A stretch of 64,000 bases of DNA from Bretschneidera sinensis (Eukaryota; Streptophyta; Magnoliopsida; Brassicales; Akaniaceae), in the NCBI GenBank assembly GCA_023935145.1, contig CM043705.1, positions 20,320,001 through 20,384,000 of the forward strand, read 5' to 3'. A program made the translations under genes and the position numbers. A model generated the notes under the pieces. It was not told where the DNA came from. It made no database searches and worked only from the letters and a program-made list of their open reading frames with translations. Below are positions 1-11,515 of the stretch, in pieces (within the stretch, counting starts at the first letter, position 1; each line of letters starts with the position of its first letter).

Positions 1-7
1 AGCTTTG

Positions 8-205
8 CCCACTATACTGTTTGTTGAGGATCGACCATGCGTCACTATACTATTGGGTAAGAACCGCCTTTACGTCACTATACTATTGATTGAGAATCAT
101 CCACGTGTCGTTGTGCTATTGGGTAAGAACCGTCCACGTGTCACTATACTATTGGTTGAAGATCGTTCACGTGTTTGCCACGCCATTGGTGGGTGCGCCT
201 TTTGG
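8..205. repeat. 33-bp tandem repeat array, about five to six units
   Basis: The motif GTCACTATACTATTG recurs at 41, 74, 107 (as GTCGTTGTGCTATTG) and 140, exactly 33 bp apart. A diverged unit starts near 8 and another at 173. Several units end in CCACGTGTC, so CACGTG hexamers (G-box cores) recur. Because 33 is a multiple of three, one frame stays open and would read as an 11-residue repeat; this is probably only a by-product of the period. The array ends about 90 bp before the first recognisable exon of the next gene and may be promoter sequence or transposon debris. Confidence 0.8.
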
Positions 206-295
206 CTGCATCATTGAGGAAGAGAAATATTGACCGTCGATTACTGCGAAACATGACCCACACCAAAGCCTCTCACCTCATCACCACCAAGATAA

Positions 296-2983
296 AAGAG
301 ACTCCTCAATTTGAGGACCCTGGTTCGACGCAAGCCCACTGTTGCCACAGTAGACGGTGGTGATGATAATGTACGGAGAGTCCTGCAGTTTGTTCCGTGG
401 ACCGCTGAGGCAGTTTACATAGTGTGGCTCTTTCTGCTCCCTTATTCTCCTGTACATAGTGAGGCAGTTTGTTCTAATTTTTTTTTCTTTCTATTGTATA
501 TAATTATAATGCTTACGCTTATTATTCAATTAAAACAAAACAAAAACCATTTTTTTATTTTACATAATTAGCATTACTTTAGTCAATTAGTACAACCAGT
601 GTTATGCACATTTTATCAGTTGTTTTGCAACTTTGATAACATATGTTTTAGTTAATTTGGTGCAGCAGATGATCTAAATGTCCTCAGTTGTCTAGAATCT
701 AGATTTCTTCTTGAGATTTAATCATTTTGATACTTTATACTGTGTATTTTATCTATGATTCTTTAGGTAGTGATGCTTATGTACGAAACTTGCTACATAC
801 ATTTGATTGTCGATTGACATTTCATGTGGGCTTCTCTTATTTCTTAATTATCTAGGGAAATTCTTGTTGAAAAAGCATGTTTGTGGCTGTTATGAGTTTA
901 CATATTATACAGAATAGATTAATCAGTTTGGCCATGTAACAGGGAGATCCTGTGTGGGCTATCAGTTCAGGGACAGTAAATTCTCGTGAGTCTTTCTCTG
1001 AATTTCTTTTTTATCTTGCCCTTGATGAACTCTGGTGCGTTTAACTGTTGTTTGGATACTCTTGAAATCTTTATTCACATTAATGTATTAAAACTGATTC
1101 CACTTTTGATTCCTGTGCTGTCAATAATAAATAGTCATCCTTAATTGTTTGCATGACAAAGAACATTTTTCTTTATACCCTCATTGCTGTCCATAAACCA
1201 TGTTTCATTGTTCAGTGTTGAAATTGGGTTCTTGGGGAGCAATACAATGAAATAATGAAGCATTAAACGTGCTTCAGTTGTAACTAGACTTGCTATTCGT
1301 GCAATGAATATTTTGTGTTGGTTGTTTAGGGGGATTTGGATACCCCGTGATAATGAAATCCCGCCAATGTTATTTGCAGAACATTTTATTTGAGCTTTAT
1401 TAGTTCTTTTTACCCTTTATATCCGTATTTAAAGTAGATTCTTTCAGTATCAGCATATGGCCATTTACGTCTCTATCACTGTTTGAAAGGATATCATTTA
1501 CAATTGTCGGTCCTGTGCCTGTAAAAGTGGGGAAAATTGACTTCTGAATGATCCCTCATATTGATGTTTGGAAAGTAAAATTCATGGGACATGATCATGA
1601 CACCAGAAGTAGAAGTCTTTGGAAGAACTGCAAGCAGATATACCTTGTACCGGCTAATAATGATTTAATCTCCAAATAGACGATATGGCTACTAGCTTGA
1701 TAATGAGATTCTTTATATATGAAATTTAATATCATGTGATAATTGAATCTCCGCCCTCTGCTAAACAACTCTGAAATTTGACTTAGTACTCGTGGAATAA
1801 ATATTTACATTTCGTTTTGGATTTCAGATCAAATTCTTGTTCTATTTATCCTTGATGATTTCTGATATGAACTTTTTTGGCAGAGTAGTTGGCATTTGTC
1901 TAATTGAGACCCGTCCTTCACCCAGTAAGGATAATGAATTCAAGTGAATCTGATAAATACTCATCATTTTCCATTGTGCTCATTGCTCTAAGCATTTGTT
2001 CTAAACATTTACTATCCCTTTTTTGTCAGATGTCCAAGGATTATTCAGCTTTGTTATTGGGTGGACGCTTCTGTTTGCTCCTTTGCTATTCACTGATCGT
2101 AAGACGGACAGATACAAGGAGTCCTTAGACATTTTATGGGGCCTGCAGATGTTCCTCACAAACAGTATGTTTTATTATATATTGTCATGCTTGATGAGCA
2201 GTTATTTAGGTTGACTACAAAGTTCACAAGTACATTTTACTAATCCCTAAATTTGAAAAATGTGGTGCTCAAGCGTGGGATAACAACCATTGGACCTTAA
2301 CAAGAAGTTAAGATGATACAGCAAAATAAATCAAGATGTTAGGATGATAATTGATTCGGATGGATAATTTAGGTCCCAAAGATACAATCATTCTGCTTGG
2401 TTTATTTTCGTATGCATCATCATGTTATCTTATAAATGACTCTTTCCTAGTAAGATTATGTTGAACAGGTGCACCATAGAAGACTATTGCTTCTGATTTT
2501 GGTGGTTTATTTGAGGGTGCATGCATGTGTGTGTTTAATTTGAACTCTATCTGTTAGTGAAATTTAAGGAGTACTATAATTGCAGTTTTTTTATTAATTA
2601 AAGTACCATTATTCTTTTATGTGATGCCAGCATTTCTAATACCATACATGGCTATCCGGCTGAATGAGACTGATGCAGACTACATTCAGAGCAAACCATC
2701 TCAGCTAGGTTCTGTGATGACAAATGGTGCGCCAATAGTGGGGCTCGTTGGTGTAGCTGTGTTGCTGATATCTTCCTTGTGGGCCCTCTTTGGCCGAATG
2801 GATGGTGATTTTGGGAGCGTAACAGATAGATGGCATTTCTTGATTAGTTATCTGGGATCAGAAAGGCTGGCTTATGCCTTCATATGGGATATATGTCTTT
2901 ACACAATCTTCCAGCCTTGGCTGATAGGTGACAACCTACAAAATGTTCAGAAAAGCAAGGTAGATTTAGTGAATTATCTTTAG
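296..2983 (+). CDS. Conserved multi-pass membrane protein, plastid-type (spliced, 5' end incomplete, 3' frameshift)
   Basis: Five coding exons join in one frame: about 296-451 (donor GTACAT), 943-975 (donor GTAAAT), 1828-1920 (donor GTAAGG), 2030-2164 (donor GTATGT) and 2631-2983. Readable hydrophobic segments include FVPWTAEAVYIVWLFLLPY, GLFSFVIGWTLLFAPLLF and GAPIVGLVGVAVLLISSLW; TFLIPYMAIRLN and RLAYAFIWDICLYTIFQPW look like conserved family blocks. I recognise it only as an unnamed plant membrane-protein family, probably plastid-targeted; no function is assigned. The start is unresolved: frame 1 is blocked by TAA at 293-295 and no convincing transit peptide was found. An alternative donor at 986 would extend exon 2. 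The last exon ends at TAG 2981-2983, but a one-base shift there opens 21 more residues (see findings). It could be a live gene with a short C-terminus or an early pseudogene. Confidence 0.65.
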
Positions 2984-3047
2984 ATTTGTCCCGGTGGTTG
3001 GCTTAGTAGCCTATCTCCTGTTTTTGAATCTTGATGAAGAAATATAG

Positions 3048-3779
3048 TGAAATATACGAATAAGCACATGATTAGTGTGTTGATATGCGAAAGGAAAAAT
3101 TGTAGCTTTGTTGCCTGTAAGAGACAGTGAATGAAATTGTCCCATTCTTTACATTGTTGAATTCCTTTTAATTGATTGCAATAAAGTTTAGGGATGAGGT
3201 TGGAGAACTCTTGTGTGTACCCGGCATATGTTGCTGCTTGAAACAAGTTTGTGCTGGAATGATGCTTACTTTCTCTCATCATTCAAGTAATTGTGGATTT
3301 GTTATCAATGATATGCATGTAGTATTTCACTGTGCACTGTAAGCACAGGTGTAATCAAGATCTCATTCTGGAATGTTGAACAAAAACCTAATGTTCCTTA
3401 TTACTATCTCTTTCTCCGTTGCTTTTCGAAATTCAAAAGAAACCTCTTTCTCCGTATGATCTTCATCTCTGTTATTTACTGGAAAAGAAAACTAAATGTG
3501 AAGGGAAAAAGGCAGAAGGCTCTTGCTCAACTGGCCAAGTTCATTATTTAGCGTTATATTGTTGACATTTTAGCTTCTCCTTCATTGATGCAAGATAATT
3601 ACAACTCCCAGACGCAACAATCTCGATCTATGAAATTACCAATCAAGTACTGGAACATAGCTGAACTGTTTCAATCTAAGAAAGCGAGCGCAAAGGACAA
3701 ATAATATAGAATCAAACATATCAAGATTTTATTCCAGCTAAATAGGATACAAACCAAACAATAAAAGTATATCCTACAG
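3048..3779. other. Convergent intergenic region
   Basis: This lies between the 3' ends of the membrane-protein gene and PSRP3. It is AT-rich and should hold both 3' UTRs and polyadenylation signals. No coding exon was seen on either strand. Confidence 0.6.
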
Positions 3780-4417
3780 TTATGCATTTAGATTGCCACC
3801 ACTTTGTTGCCACAAATTGATTATATCAGTAGCCTGATTAAGAAGTATAATCATCTTCTTCTGGGATACCCATGGCTTACTCTCTAGAGTGGTCTTGAGC
3901 TCTTCCCATGCATCCTTCCTTGGCCAAAAGAAATAAGGACTCAAAGGAACTGCTCCATGCCCAGGTACCACTTGATCAAGAGCAAGCCCTATGTTCTTCT
4001 CCATCCAAATAAACTTCAGCACCAGCCTTGGCTTCTGAACTTGCTTCACCACTACCTTAGCTTCCTGCAAAACCAACAACTCCCTATATAAATTAAATAC
4101 ATAGATATGAAGTATAATTTTAGATAAAAGAGAGATTTTTGGACCTCAATTTCTTGGGTGGGAGGGGGTTCTTGTTGGGTTTCACTGTCAGTGGCTGTTT
4201 CAGCTGTGAGTGTTTCTGGGGCCGCCAGAACGATGAGTCTCTGATTTTTTGAAATGGGTATAGTTCTCTGATAAAGAATACTAGGTGAATTTATCAAGTT
4301 GGATTTTGGCTTAATGAGAAGTGTAGTTTTGAAGGGTGTGAAACTGGTTTTGTCAGAGGGAAATGAAGAGCAAAAGAAAGCACTGTTAACACCAGACTGA
4401 ATTGCCATGGATAACAT
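3780..4417 (-). CDS. PSRP3: Plastid-specific 30S ribosomal protein 3 (PSRP3/Ycf65), chloroplast precursor
   Basis: This is a component of the chloroplast small ribosomal subunit, related to cyanobacterial and plastid Ycf65. There are two exons on the minus strand: 4417-4145 (91 codons) and 4064-3780 (94 codons plus TAA at 3782-3780). An 80-bp GT-AG intron in phase 0 separates them, giving 185 residues. Exon 1 is Ser/Thr/Lys-rich without acidic residues near its start, as expected of a stroma-targeting transit peptide; its end is Glu/Thr/Pro-rich linker. Exon 2 is the mature Ycf65 domain, with blocks [37 protein letters not shown], and a C-terminal [15 protein letters not shown]. These match the family from memory. 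Two in-frame Met codons (4417 and 4408) could start; the upstream one was taken. No disruptions seen. Confidence 0.93.
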
Positions 4418-5138
4418 CTTGTGTTTTACACAGAGAGAGAAATAGACAAATTTAATGTCTAAGGTGAGAAAGATTACTAATCAGAAATGGTGTTTTGATA
4501 TTGGATAAGGGACATGGGGCTTTAGTTCAGATCAGGGATTGAATGATGGAGTAGGTGTCTTTACGGGTCATTGAGCTGTGGGGTTATTGTAAATGTCGTA
4601 GTAAAGGTTGGGTCGAGGTCTATTTGGACTAGAAAGCCCAAATAAATTAATGAATTTGGTGATGGGCTGTACACCTTGTTCAACTTTTTAGTCTCAACTA
4701 TGGGTGACAGTGGCCAACAAGAGAGGCCGCGCCATGATGTCCATAGCAGCTTGATCCAATCCCGGAGGCCCCAGAGAAAAAAGAAAGAAAAATCCCTGAG
4801 TCCTTATAACGTGAGAAATTTTGCCTGGATCAGTTTTTGTGAACTAAGTGAATTTGAACCGTTTAAAATGAAAACGATTTTTTTTCTCTCTTCGACAATG
4901 AATGATGCAGATTCATTTGGTCCCGGCAAAGATATATACGTTTCTCATCCCGGGACTGGGTCTTGGGGATTTTTGGAGTCACATCTCCTTCTCATCTAAT
5001 CTTTAATTTAAAAATGCTCACACGAAGTCCATGAACATCGCCTTCCTTGGCTGCTCATGGGACTCAAGTGTTGTGGTTGGGCTCGCCCGTCAGTTGATTT
5101 TCAATGATTTTCTTTTGCATTCATGATTTCATGACAAT
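4418..5138. other. PSRP3 upstream region and intergenic DNA
   Basis: This holds the presumed PSRP3 promoter and 5' UTR, with a short GAGAGAGA tract at 4432-4440. No convincing TATA box was identified. The open frames here look like chance. It ends at the left LTR of the Copia element. Confidence 0.5.
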
Positions 5139-5833
5139 TGTTGAAAAAATTATATAATTGATGATACAAAAATTAAAAGACAATTTCAAAATATGTTTGT
5201 GGAATTCAAAACATAATATGCATAATTAGGTATAAAACAAAATAATTTAATTAAATAAAAACTGAATAACAGAAAATACAAGGACCTGCTCTGTGAGTCG
5301 TGGAAAATCATTGTGCTAAAGTCGTTATAGCCTCCCTACGTGCGGGTACGAATAGTTAAGACAAACTCCAAAATAAAATCTAAATGCTGGTAACTTTGCA
5401 TCCTACAATGTGCACGTCCACTGGGAAGCAGGGTTGAACCGACCCGATCAAGGTTGCTCAAAGAAAACAAATACACGGGAAAATAATAGTATAGAAAGAA
5501 TAAAAAGAAGAAACTGATAATTTTTTTTATGTACCTTAAACTCTTGAAAAGTTTGGTATTTATAGGTAGAAATGAGCCTAAGAATTTAATTCAAGATTAT
5601 AATGAATTTAATGAAAATAATCACAAAAATTGTAACTCTCAATTTATTAAAATTAATCATAAATTTCTAACTCTCAATTTATTGAAAATAATCACAAAAT
5701 TTATAACTCTTAATTTACTAGATATATTAAAATAGCCAAATAATAGCTATTGAAAAGTCACATTAAAATATCAAAATAATGGCTATTGAAAAGTCAATAT
5801 AATTGCATTTGAGAAATCTAAAACTTTTTAACA
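5139..5833 (-). repeat. 3' LTR of the decayed Copia element
   Basis: It starts TGTTGAAA and ends TTTAACA on the plus strand, and aligns along its length with 20248-20942, including the block TACGTGCGGGTACGAAT (with changes). A purine stretch, GGAGAAC on the minus strand, lies directly inside it at 5834-5840 as a likely polypurine tract. Confidence 0.78.
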
Positions 5834-6540
5834 GTTCTCCATAAGTTTTAAAATTTCGAAACAAAATAAATAAATATAGAAAGTATATAAGGTCAACTCT
5901 AGTACTATGCAATAATTGCATGAGTCTTCAAGAATTGAGCATACACTTAGTGTTGACAACATTCATCTGAGGGAGCCATAATGAACTACGCCTTAAATTA
6001 GGTCATTTTATCAGATTTCAACAAATCACACACACAGTACTTGATATAGGGTTAGGTTCGCAGGTTAGCATTATTAATGGTCATGCGTTCTTATCTTGAT
6101 TCTCATGAGAGTCTCTAGGGAATAGTCCAATCTCATAGTTGCGGCTTCACGATAACTCTCACTTAGATGAGCCTCCAAGGGTACGTGTGACAAGTACCCC
6201 GTGATAATACCTGCCTCGATCTCATTAATGGTATACACCAATCCTGAACATCACACTAATAAGCATTATCACCTTAGGGATAGGAAGGAGATGCTCTCAT
6301 GAGATATGCTTTCTCAAAAGTAGTGCTAAAAATGAGTCATATGTTGTAGGTTATGTCTACCCATTGAACCTTCTTCATGGGATCTTAATTACAAAGGCTG
6401 GGTTACCCTTGTTGGTGACTCCATGTGGACTAAGTCCATCCCCATCAATATATCAATTATACCTCTCATAGGTAGACCTATAATCAAACTACCAGTTATA
6501 TTCCTTTTAGATCTCACAAACTCTAGAGATATAACACTTC

Positions 6541-8400
6541 TACTCAACAGTCATCTGACTAACTTATATCTCACTTGAATATGTTTGTTCATCTTCTTAT
6601 TAGAATGATATTGTCGTATAAGATCTATCACAACTTTACAATCACAATGTATATGTATGGAGGGTACAAATTTGTTCACAATAGGAATATCCATCAATAG
6701 ATTTTTTAACCACTCAGCCTCTATACGAGTTGTATATAGAGTTATTAACTCAGCCTTCATAGTACTTTAAGATATTATTGTTTGTTTTTTAAATCCCCAA
6801 GATATTGTTGGACCTCTCAATACAAATACATATTCAATAATAGTTTTTACATCTAAACTATCAGTAATCTAATTTGCATCATTGTATCCTTTTACCACAT
6901 TAGGAAAACTTCTATAATGTTAAGAGTATCCCAAAGTTCCTATGATATATTTCAAATTTCTTTCCAAGGAAATCCAATGCTCTCTACTAGGATTGTGAGT
7001 ATATCTGCTAAGTCTCCCAACTGCATAGACAATATCAAGTCTGATTATATTTGTAAAGTATAATATTGATCCTATTATCTAAGAATATTTCAATTGAGAT
7101 ACAAGGTTCTCCAAAATTATTTTTTAAACTTACACTCGAATTATATGGAGTTGCTATAAACTTATTATCATAATTTCCAAAAATTTAAACAATTTTTCCA
7201 AAGCTTTGGACTAAGATAAAATTATCATTTCTGAAGTTCTTTTTAACTCCATTCCTAAGATTATATATGTCTCTCCTAGATCTTTCATATCAAAGTTCTT
7301 AGATAAGTAAGACTTCATATTATTCACCACAACTAAATTTGTCCCAAAAAATTAAGATATCATCAAGATATGGACTTAAAATCACATATTCTTTACCAAA
7401 ATCTTTATAATATAAACATTTATCATGTTCATTCATCCTAAAGCCATAACTTAAGACAACATTATCAAAATTTTCATGTCATTGCTTAGGAGCTTGTTTT
7501 TAACTATACAATGATTTTACTAGTTTACATACTTTATGTTATTGGCCTTTAAATTTGAACCCTTAAGGTTGTTCCATATAGATCTTATCATTTAGGTCTC
7601 CATTTAAAAATGTTATCTTGACATCCATTTAATGTATTACCAAGTCATGTATAGATGCTAGTGCTAAAAGACTTCTAATAGTAGTGATCCTAGCAACCGG
7701 TGAATAAGTATCAAAATAATCTATCACTTCCTTTTGTGTAAACCCTTAGCTACTAACCTAGCTTTATATTTATCTATACTTCCATCAGGTTTTAACTTTT
7801 TCCTAAAAACCCACTTACAACCTATAAGTTTACTCCCAAGAGGTAAGTCAGATAAAACCCAAGTACTATTTTGTATTATTGATTTAAATTCATCATCGAT
7901 AACTTACTTCTTTCCAGAAAGGTGCATCTCCACAAGATATAGCCTCATTATAGGTATAAGTTTATCCTTTTACTAAAAACGTAAACAATCCATCTCCAAT
8001 TTTTTTTTTCTGTCAATTATAGCTTTCTTACTTCTTCTAGGTTCAAAAGAAGTTTTAGATTTATCCCCTAAGGATGATATAGAAGGTGTGCCCTTATTTA
8101 ATTGAACCTTAGAAGGTCGAACCGACAACTTAGTTTTAAAAGGAAAGATATCCTCAAAATATATTGCTTCTATTATTGTGCTATTGTATATTTCATTTAT
8201 TTAAGAGTTTATCACTAAGAACCTATTTGCACTACTATTTTGGGGATAACTTATAAAAACAACATCTATAGTTTTGGGTCCTATTTTCTTTCTCTTGGGT
8301 ATAGCTACCTTAACTAGACGCCCTTACACTTTTAGAATATCGAACATTGGAGGTCTATTTTTTTCATATTTCAAAAGGGGTTTTCTTACTATTTTTAGAG
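6541..8400 (-). pseudogene. Copia reverse transcriptase and RNase H remnant
   Basis: The minus strand carries an RNase H piece at 6760-6551 with the typical TRIEAEWLKNLL-like block and a DCKVVIDLIR-like catalytic region. The RT catalytic motif reads YLDD at 7370-7359. Frames between these points change repeatedly and contain stops, so no polyprotein can be made. The family normally copies the element RNA into DNA in cytoplasmic particles; this copy is dead. Confidence 0.75.
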
Positions 8401-8405
8401 GTTGC

Positions 8406-8882
8406 TCAATTTAATACATAACAAGATGTTAGGATAACTTCCCCCCACAAACTATTGGGTACACTAGAATTTAGTAACATAGAATTAACCATATCTATTA
8501 ATGTTCTATTTTTCCTTTTAGCTACATCATTTAATTGAGAAGAATAAGGAGGAGTAACCTCGTGAATTATCCCATTGTCTTCACAAAAACCCTTAAGCTC
8601 ATTCAAACTATATTCCCCACCTCTGTCGGACCTAAGAATTTTAATCTTCTTCGCTAATTGACTTTCGATTTCATTCTTATAGGTTTTAAATTTATTAAAT
8701 ATTTCATCTTTTGTTTTGATGAGAAAGACATAACAATATTTTGAGTGATTATCCATAAATATTACGAAGTATTTATTTTCACCCCTAGTTGGAGATCGAT
8801 TTGAATCACAAATGTCACTATGTGTGAGTTCTAGAAGACTAATATTTTGGTTGGAGGTTTTATTTTGTTCTACCATATTCAC
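8406..8882 (-). pseudogene. Copia integrase core remnant
   Basis: A 158-residue open stretch matches the Copia integrase core (rve fold): the first catalytic Asp region FVIFMDNHSKYCYVF, the second at LRSDRGGEY and the third region before KNRTLIDM. The usual Glu of the third position falls in LNDVAKRKNRT and appears lost (VAKRKNR rather than VAERKNR). It is cut off from RT by stops. Confidence 0.8.
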
Positions 8883-8927
8883 CTTAGCCTCCGTCTTATT
8901 TTTTAGCTTGAAACTTAACCTATGTTG

Positions 8928-9143
8928 TTATTCTATTATAAGAGAATTGAAAACTTGGGTTAAAGTCAAGGTACCTTGTTTATATCTAAAGCCTTTGGAA
9001 AATTCATTCCAAGAAGGTGGAAGTTTATCTATGAGACATGACACCTTAAAATCTTCACTAAACTTAGTGTCATTCTCCTTTACACCTCTAATATGGTTTT
9101 GAAATTCATGAATTTGATCATTATTTGATTTACCATCTACCAT
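8928..9143 (-). pseudogene. Copia gag fragment
   Basis: A 71-residue stretch resembles the UBN2/retrotran_gag part of plant Copia capsid proteins, with the block KVSCLIDKLPPSWNEF. Decayed gag-like sequence continues to roughly 9520 but has no long frame. Confidence 0.7.
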
Positions 9144-9952
9144 GTGGTATTTATTAAAAGTTGAAACAATAAACCTTTATATACCCGCATCATCTATACC
9201 ATACTCATCTTCTAATGCTTTCTATAGATCTTTAGCACTTTTGATATAGTGGTAAATGTTGTAAAGATGCGAAGAAAGGGTACTAAGAATTCTATTGTGA
9301 CAATAGTATTCTATTTCTTGAGGAGTATACTTGGGGTTTTTAGATTCACTAGTTTATGTATCTCTAGGTTGAGTTGAGTCTTCTAGAACGGGTATGAAAC
9401 CTAATATCGTTAACCAATATATCATTTGCTTTTATCATCTCCTAAAAAAAATCCATCGAATTTTTTCAATTTTACACTATTGACTTTCTCGTATGATGTC
9501 ATTCTAGGAACTACTTAGGGCAACTCAAGTTTTTGTGAGTAATAAAATCTAGGTTCAATATTTCAAATACCAAAAGAAATATATGAATAAGATTCACACA
9601 AATAAACTCAATTAATAACTATAACGTATATTATTTGCACAAAAGAAAATATATATCAAATTTAAGTACTATACAAACTACCACCTAAGACAAACTTCAA
9701 TAAACTATTAAGTATTATAAAACCTTGTAATAATGATATATCTATTTTTGTTGGTTTATTATTTTTCCCTTTTAAATGTTTTATTTAAAACAATTTATCA
9801 ATAAATCTATTTATAAAATAAAACAATATGTGTTTAATTATTATAACAGATTTGAAATTGATTTGAAACTGCAAATGAATTAAAATAAAGTTATGATTGA
9901 AAACAAAAAATTATTTTCTTACAATAACAATAATTATTTATAGAATGGATAA

Positions 9953-11283
9953 TGATAAGTGTAATTTTTACATGATTTTTTATTACTCTTTTACTTATTA
10001 AAATTGTTAATTTTCCTTTATTTCTTTTGATTTGATTTTTATTTATTTATTTTATTTGCTCGTGCTACACTTTTTCCTATTTTGTGTTATATTTCCTTTT
10101 AATTACTCTCCTATTTCATGTTTTCCTAGTAGTAGAAATATTTCCTATTTCAGTGTCTTTCATTTTCCTATGCTGCACTTTTTCCTATTTTGTGTTATAT
10201 TTCCTTTTAGTTACTTTCCTATTTCATGTTTTCCTAGTAGTAGAAGTGTTTCCCATTTCAGTGTCTTTCCTTTTCCTAGAAGAAGTAGTATTATTGTACT
10301 TTCCTTTTATTTTCTAGGAGTTTGCCTATATAAGGCCGGCTGCCCTTGCCTTATAAGCACAACAGATTTTTCCTAGACAAGAGAACAAAGAGAGAAGAGA
10401 AGGAGGGCGGTTGCCAAGTCTCAATGAAGAGAGATCTTCAACAATCTTGAATGCTTCATCAACTTATTTCAAGAAAAAGGGTTTTATTCTCTTCTCTCTA
10501 GTTTTCTTTTGATGGATTCCAATAAGAATATGGTTGATTTCAGATTTGTTATGAACTAATTTTATTTTTCTAGGGCTTTGATGTAGTCTAGCTTTGAACA
10601 CACAATTTAAATTCCAAGTTATTTTATTTCAAAGTTTTTTTTTTTATTTTTTATGTTGAGTGTTTATCCTTGATCTTATTGCTTACAATTTTCTGGCCAA
10701 TTATTATTTGATTTATTGAATCATAATGAAACCGAGAGGTAATTTGTGATTAGAAGCTTTTAGGATTAAACACCATTAGTTGAGTAAAAGATAGAGACAC
10801 TTTACTGCAATTAGTGTGATTTTAGATAAAGAAAAATCCAAAGAACTTAATGAATCTTCAAATAATTTAATTTATATAGAGATATGATGAATTATTAGAT
10901 GGAGATATTTCTAATGTTATTGGAGAGAAAACATTGAATAATTAAGGGATTTATTTTTCACCAACTTGAAAATTTGGAATTTTATAACAAGGAATAATAA
11001 ATTGTGTGGGACTAGCTAGATGAAATCAAAAGCTCTAGATTTATTTTTATTATCTCTACAACCTTAAGTTTTATTCTCTTTTCTTTTAATTTATCTTCAT
11101 CAGGCACTTTAGTTTAATTTAGGTGGTAAAGTCTTTAAAATTTTGATTTTATTTCTAAATAGTAAATAATTTGATAAATTTCAATACTCAATAGCATAAT
11201 TAGTCCTTGTGGGTTCGACACTTTTTTCTTTAAAACTTTACTACTTGTTGCGATTTTGTTCACTTGCAAATATTTTCACACCA
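9953..11283 (+). repeat. 5' LTR of the Athila-type element (with 108-bp internal duplication)
   Basis: It is 1331 bp long and starts TGATAAG. A segment starting TTTTTCCTATTTTGTG is present twice, at 10071 and 10179 (period 108), but only once in the partner LTR. A TATA-like CTATATAAGG at 10326-10335 is a plausible LTR core promoter. Confidence 0.85.
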
Positions 11284-11515
11284 AGTTTTTGACGCTGTTA
11301 TCAGGGACTAATTATTTGTAATTGATATTACTAGCTATATTGTTACTAATTTGGATTTTTTTTAGATTGGTGATTACATCTCAGTTTTGATTTTCTTTTA
11401 TTTTTATTTTAGGATTTAGAAGCGTGTGTCCCGATTTAAACCATTAGAGTCTACACTTTTTTTATCCCGAATCAAGAAAAATAAGAAGCAAGAAGTCACC
11501 ACAATTGCCATCATT

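Noticed and set aside
5..217. 70-residue open frame over the 33-bp array
   Set aside because: The frame is open because the repeat length is a multiple of three; the peptide has no recognisable domain and no gene context.
1904..2128. Reading 1904-1920 as RPVLHP joined to ATG 2030
   Set aside because: That frame leads into a stop-prone reading of the next exon; the alternative phase (ending TRPSP) joins in frame with GLFSFVIGW.
2960..2985. A 24-nt intron rescuing the C-terminus of the membrane-protein gene
   Set aside because: GTAGAT...TTTAG has splice-like ends but is far shorter than plant introns; a one-base indel is simpler.
10032..10376. Phe/Ser-rich plus-strand frames, repeated at 18415-18621
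   Set aside because: They lie in the T-rich U3 part of both Athila LTRs and end at the LTR promoter.
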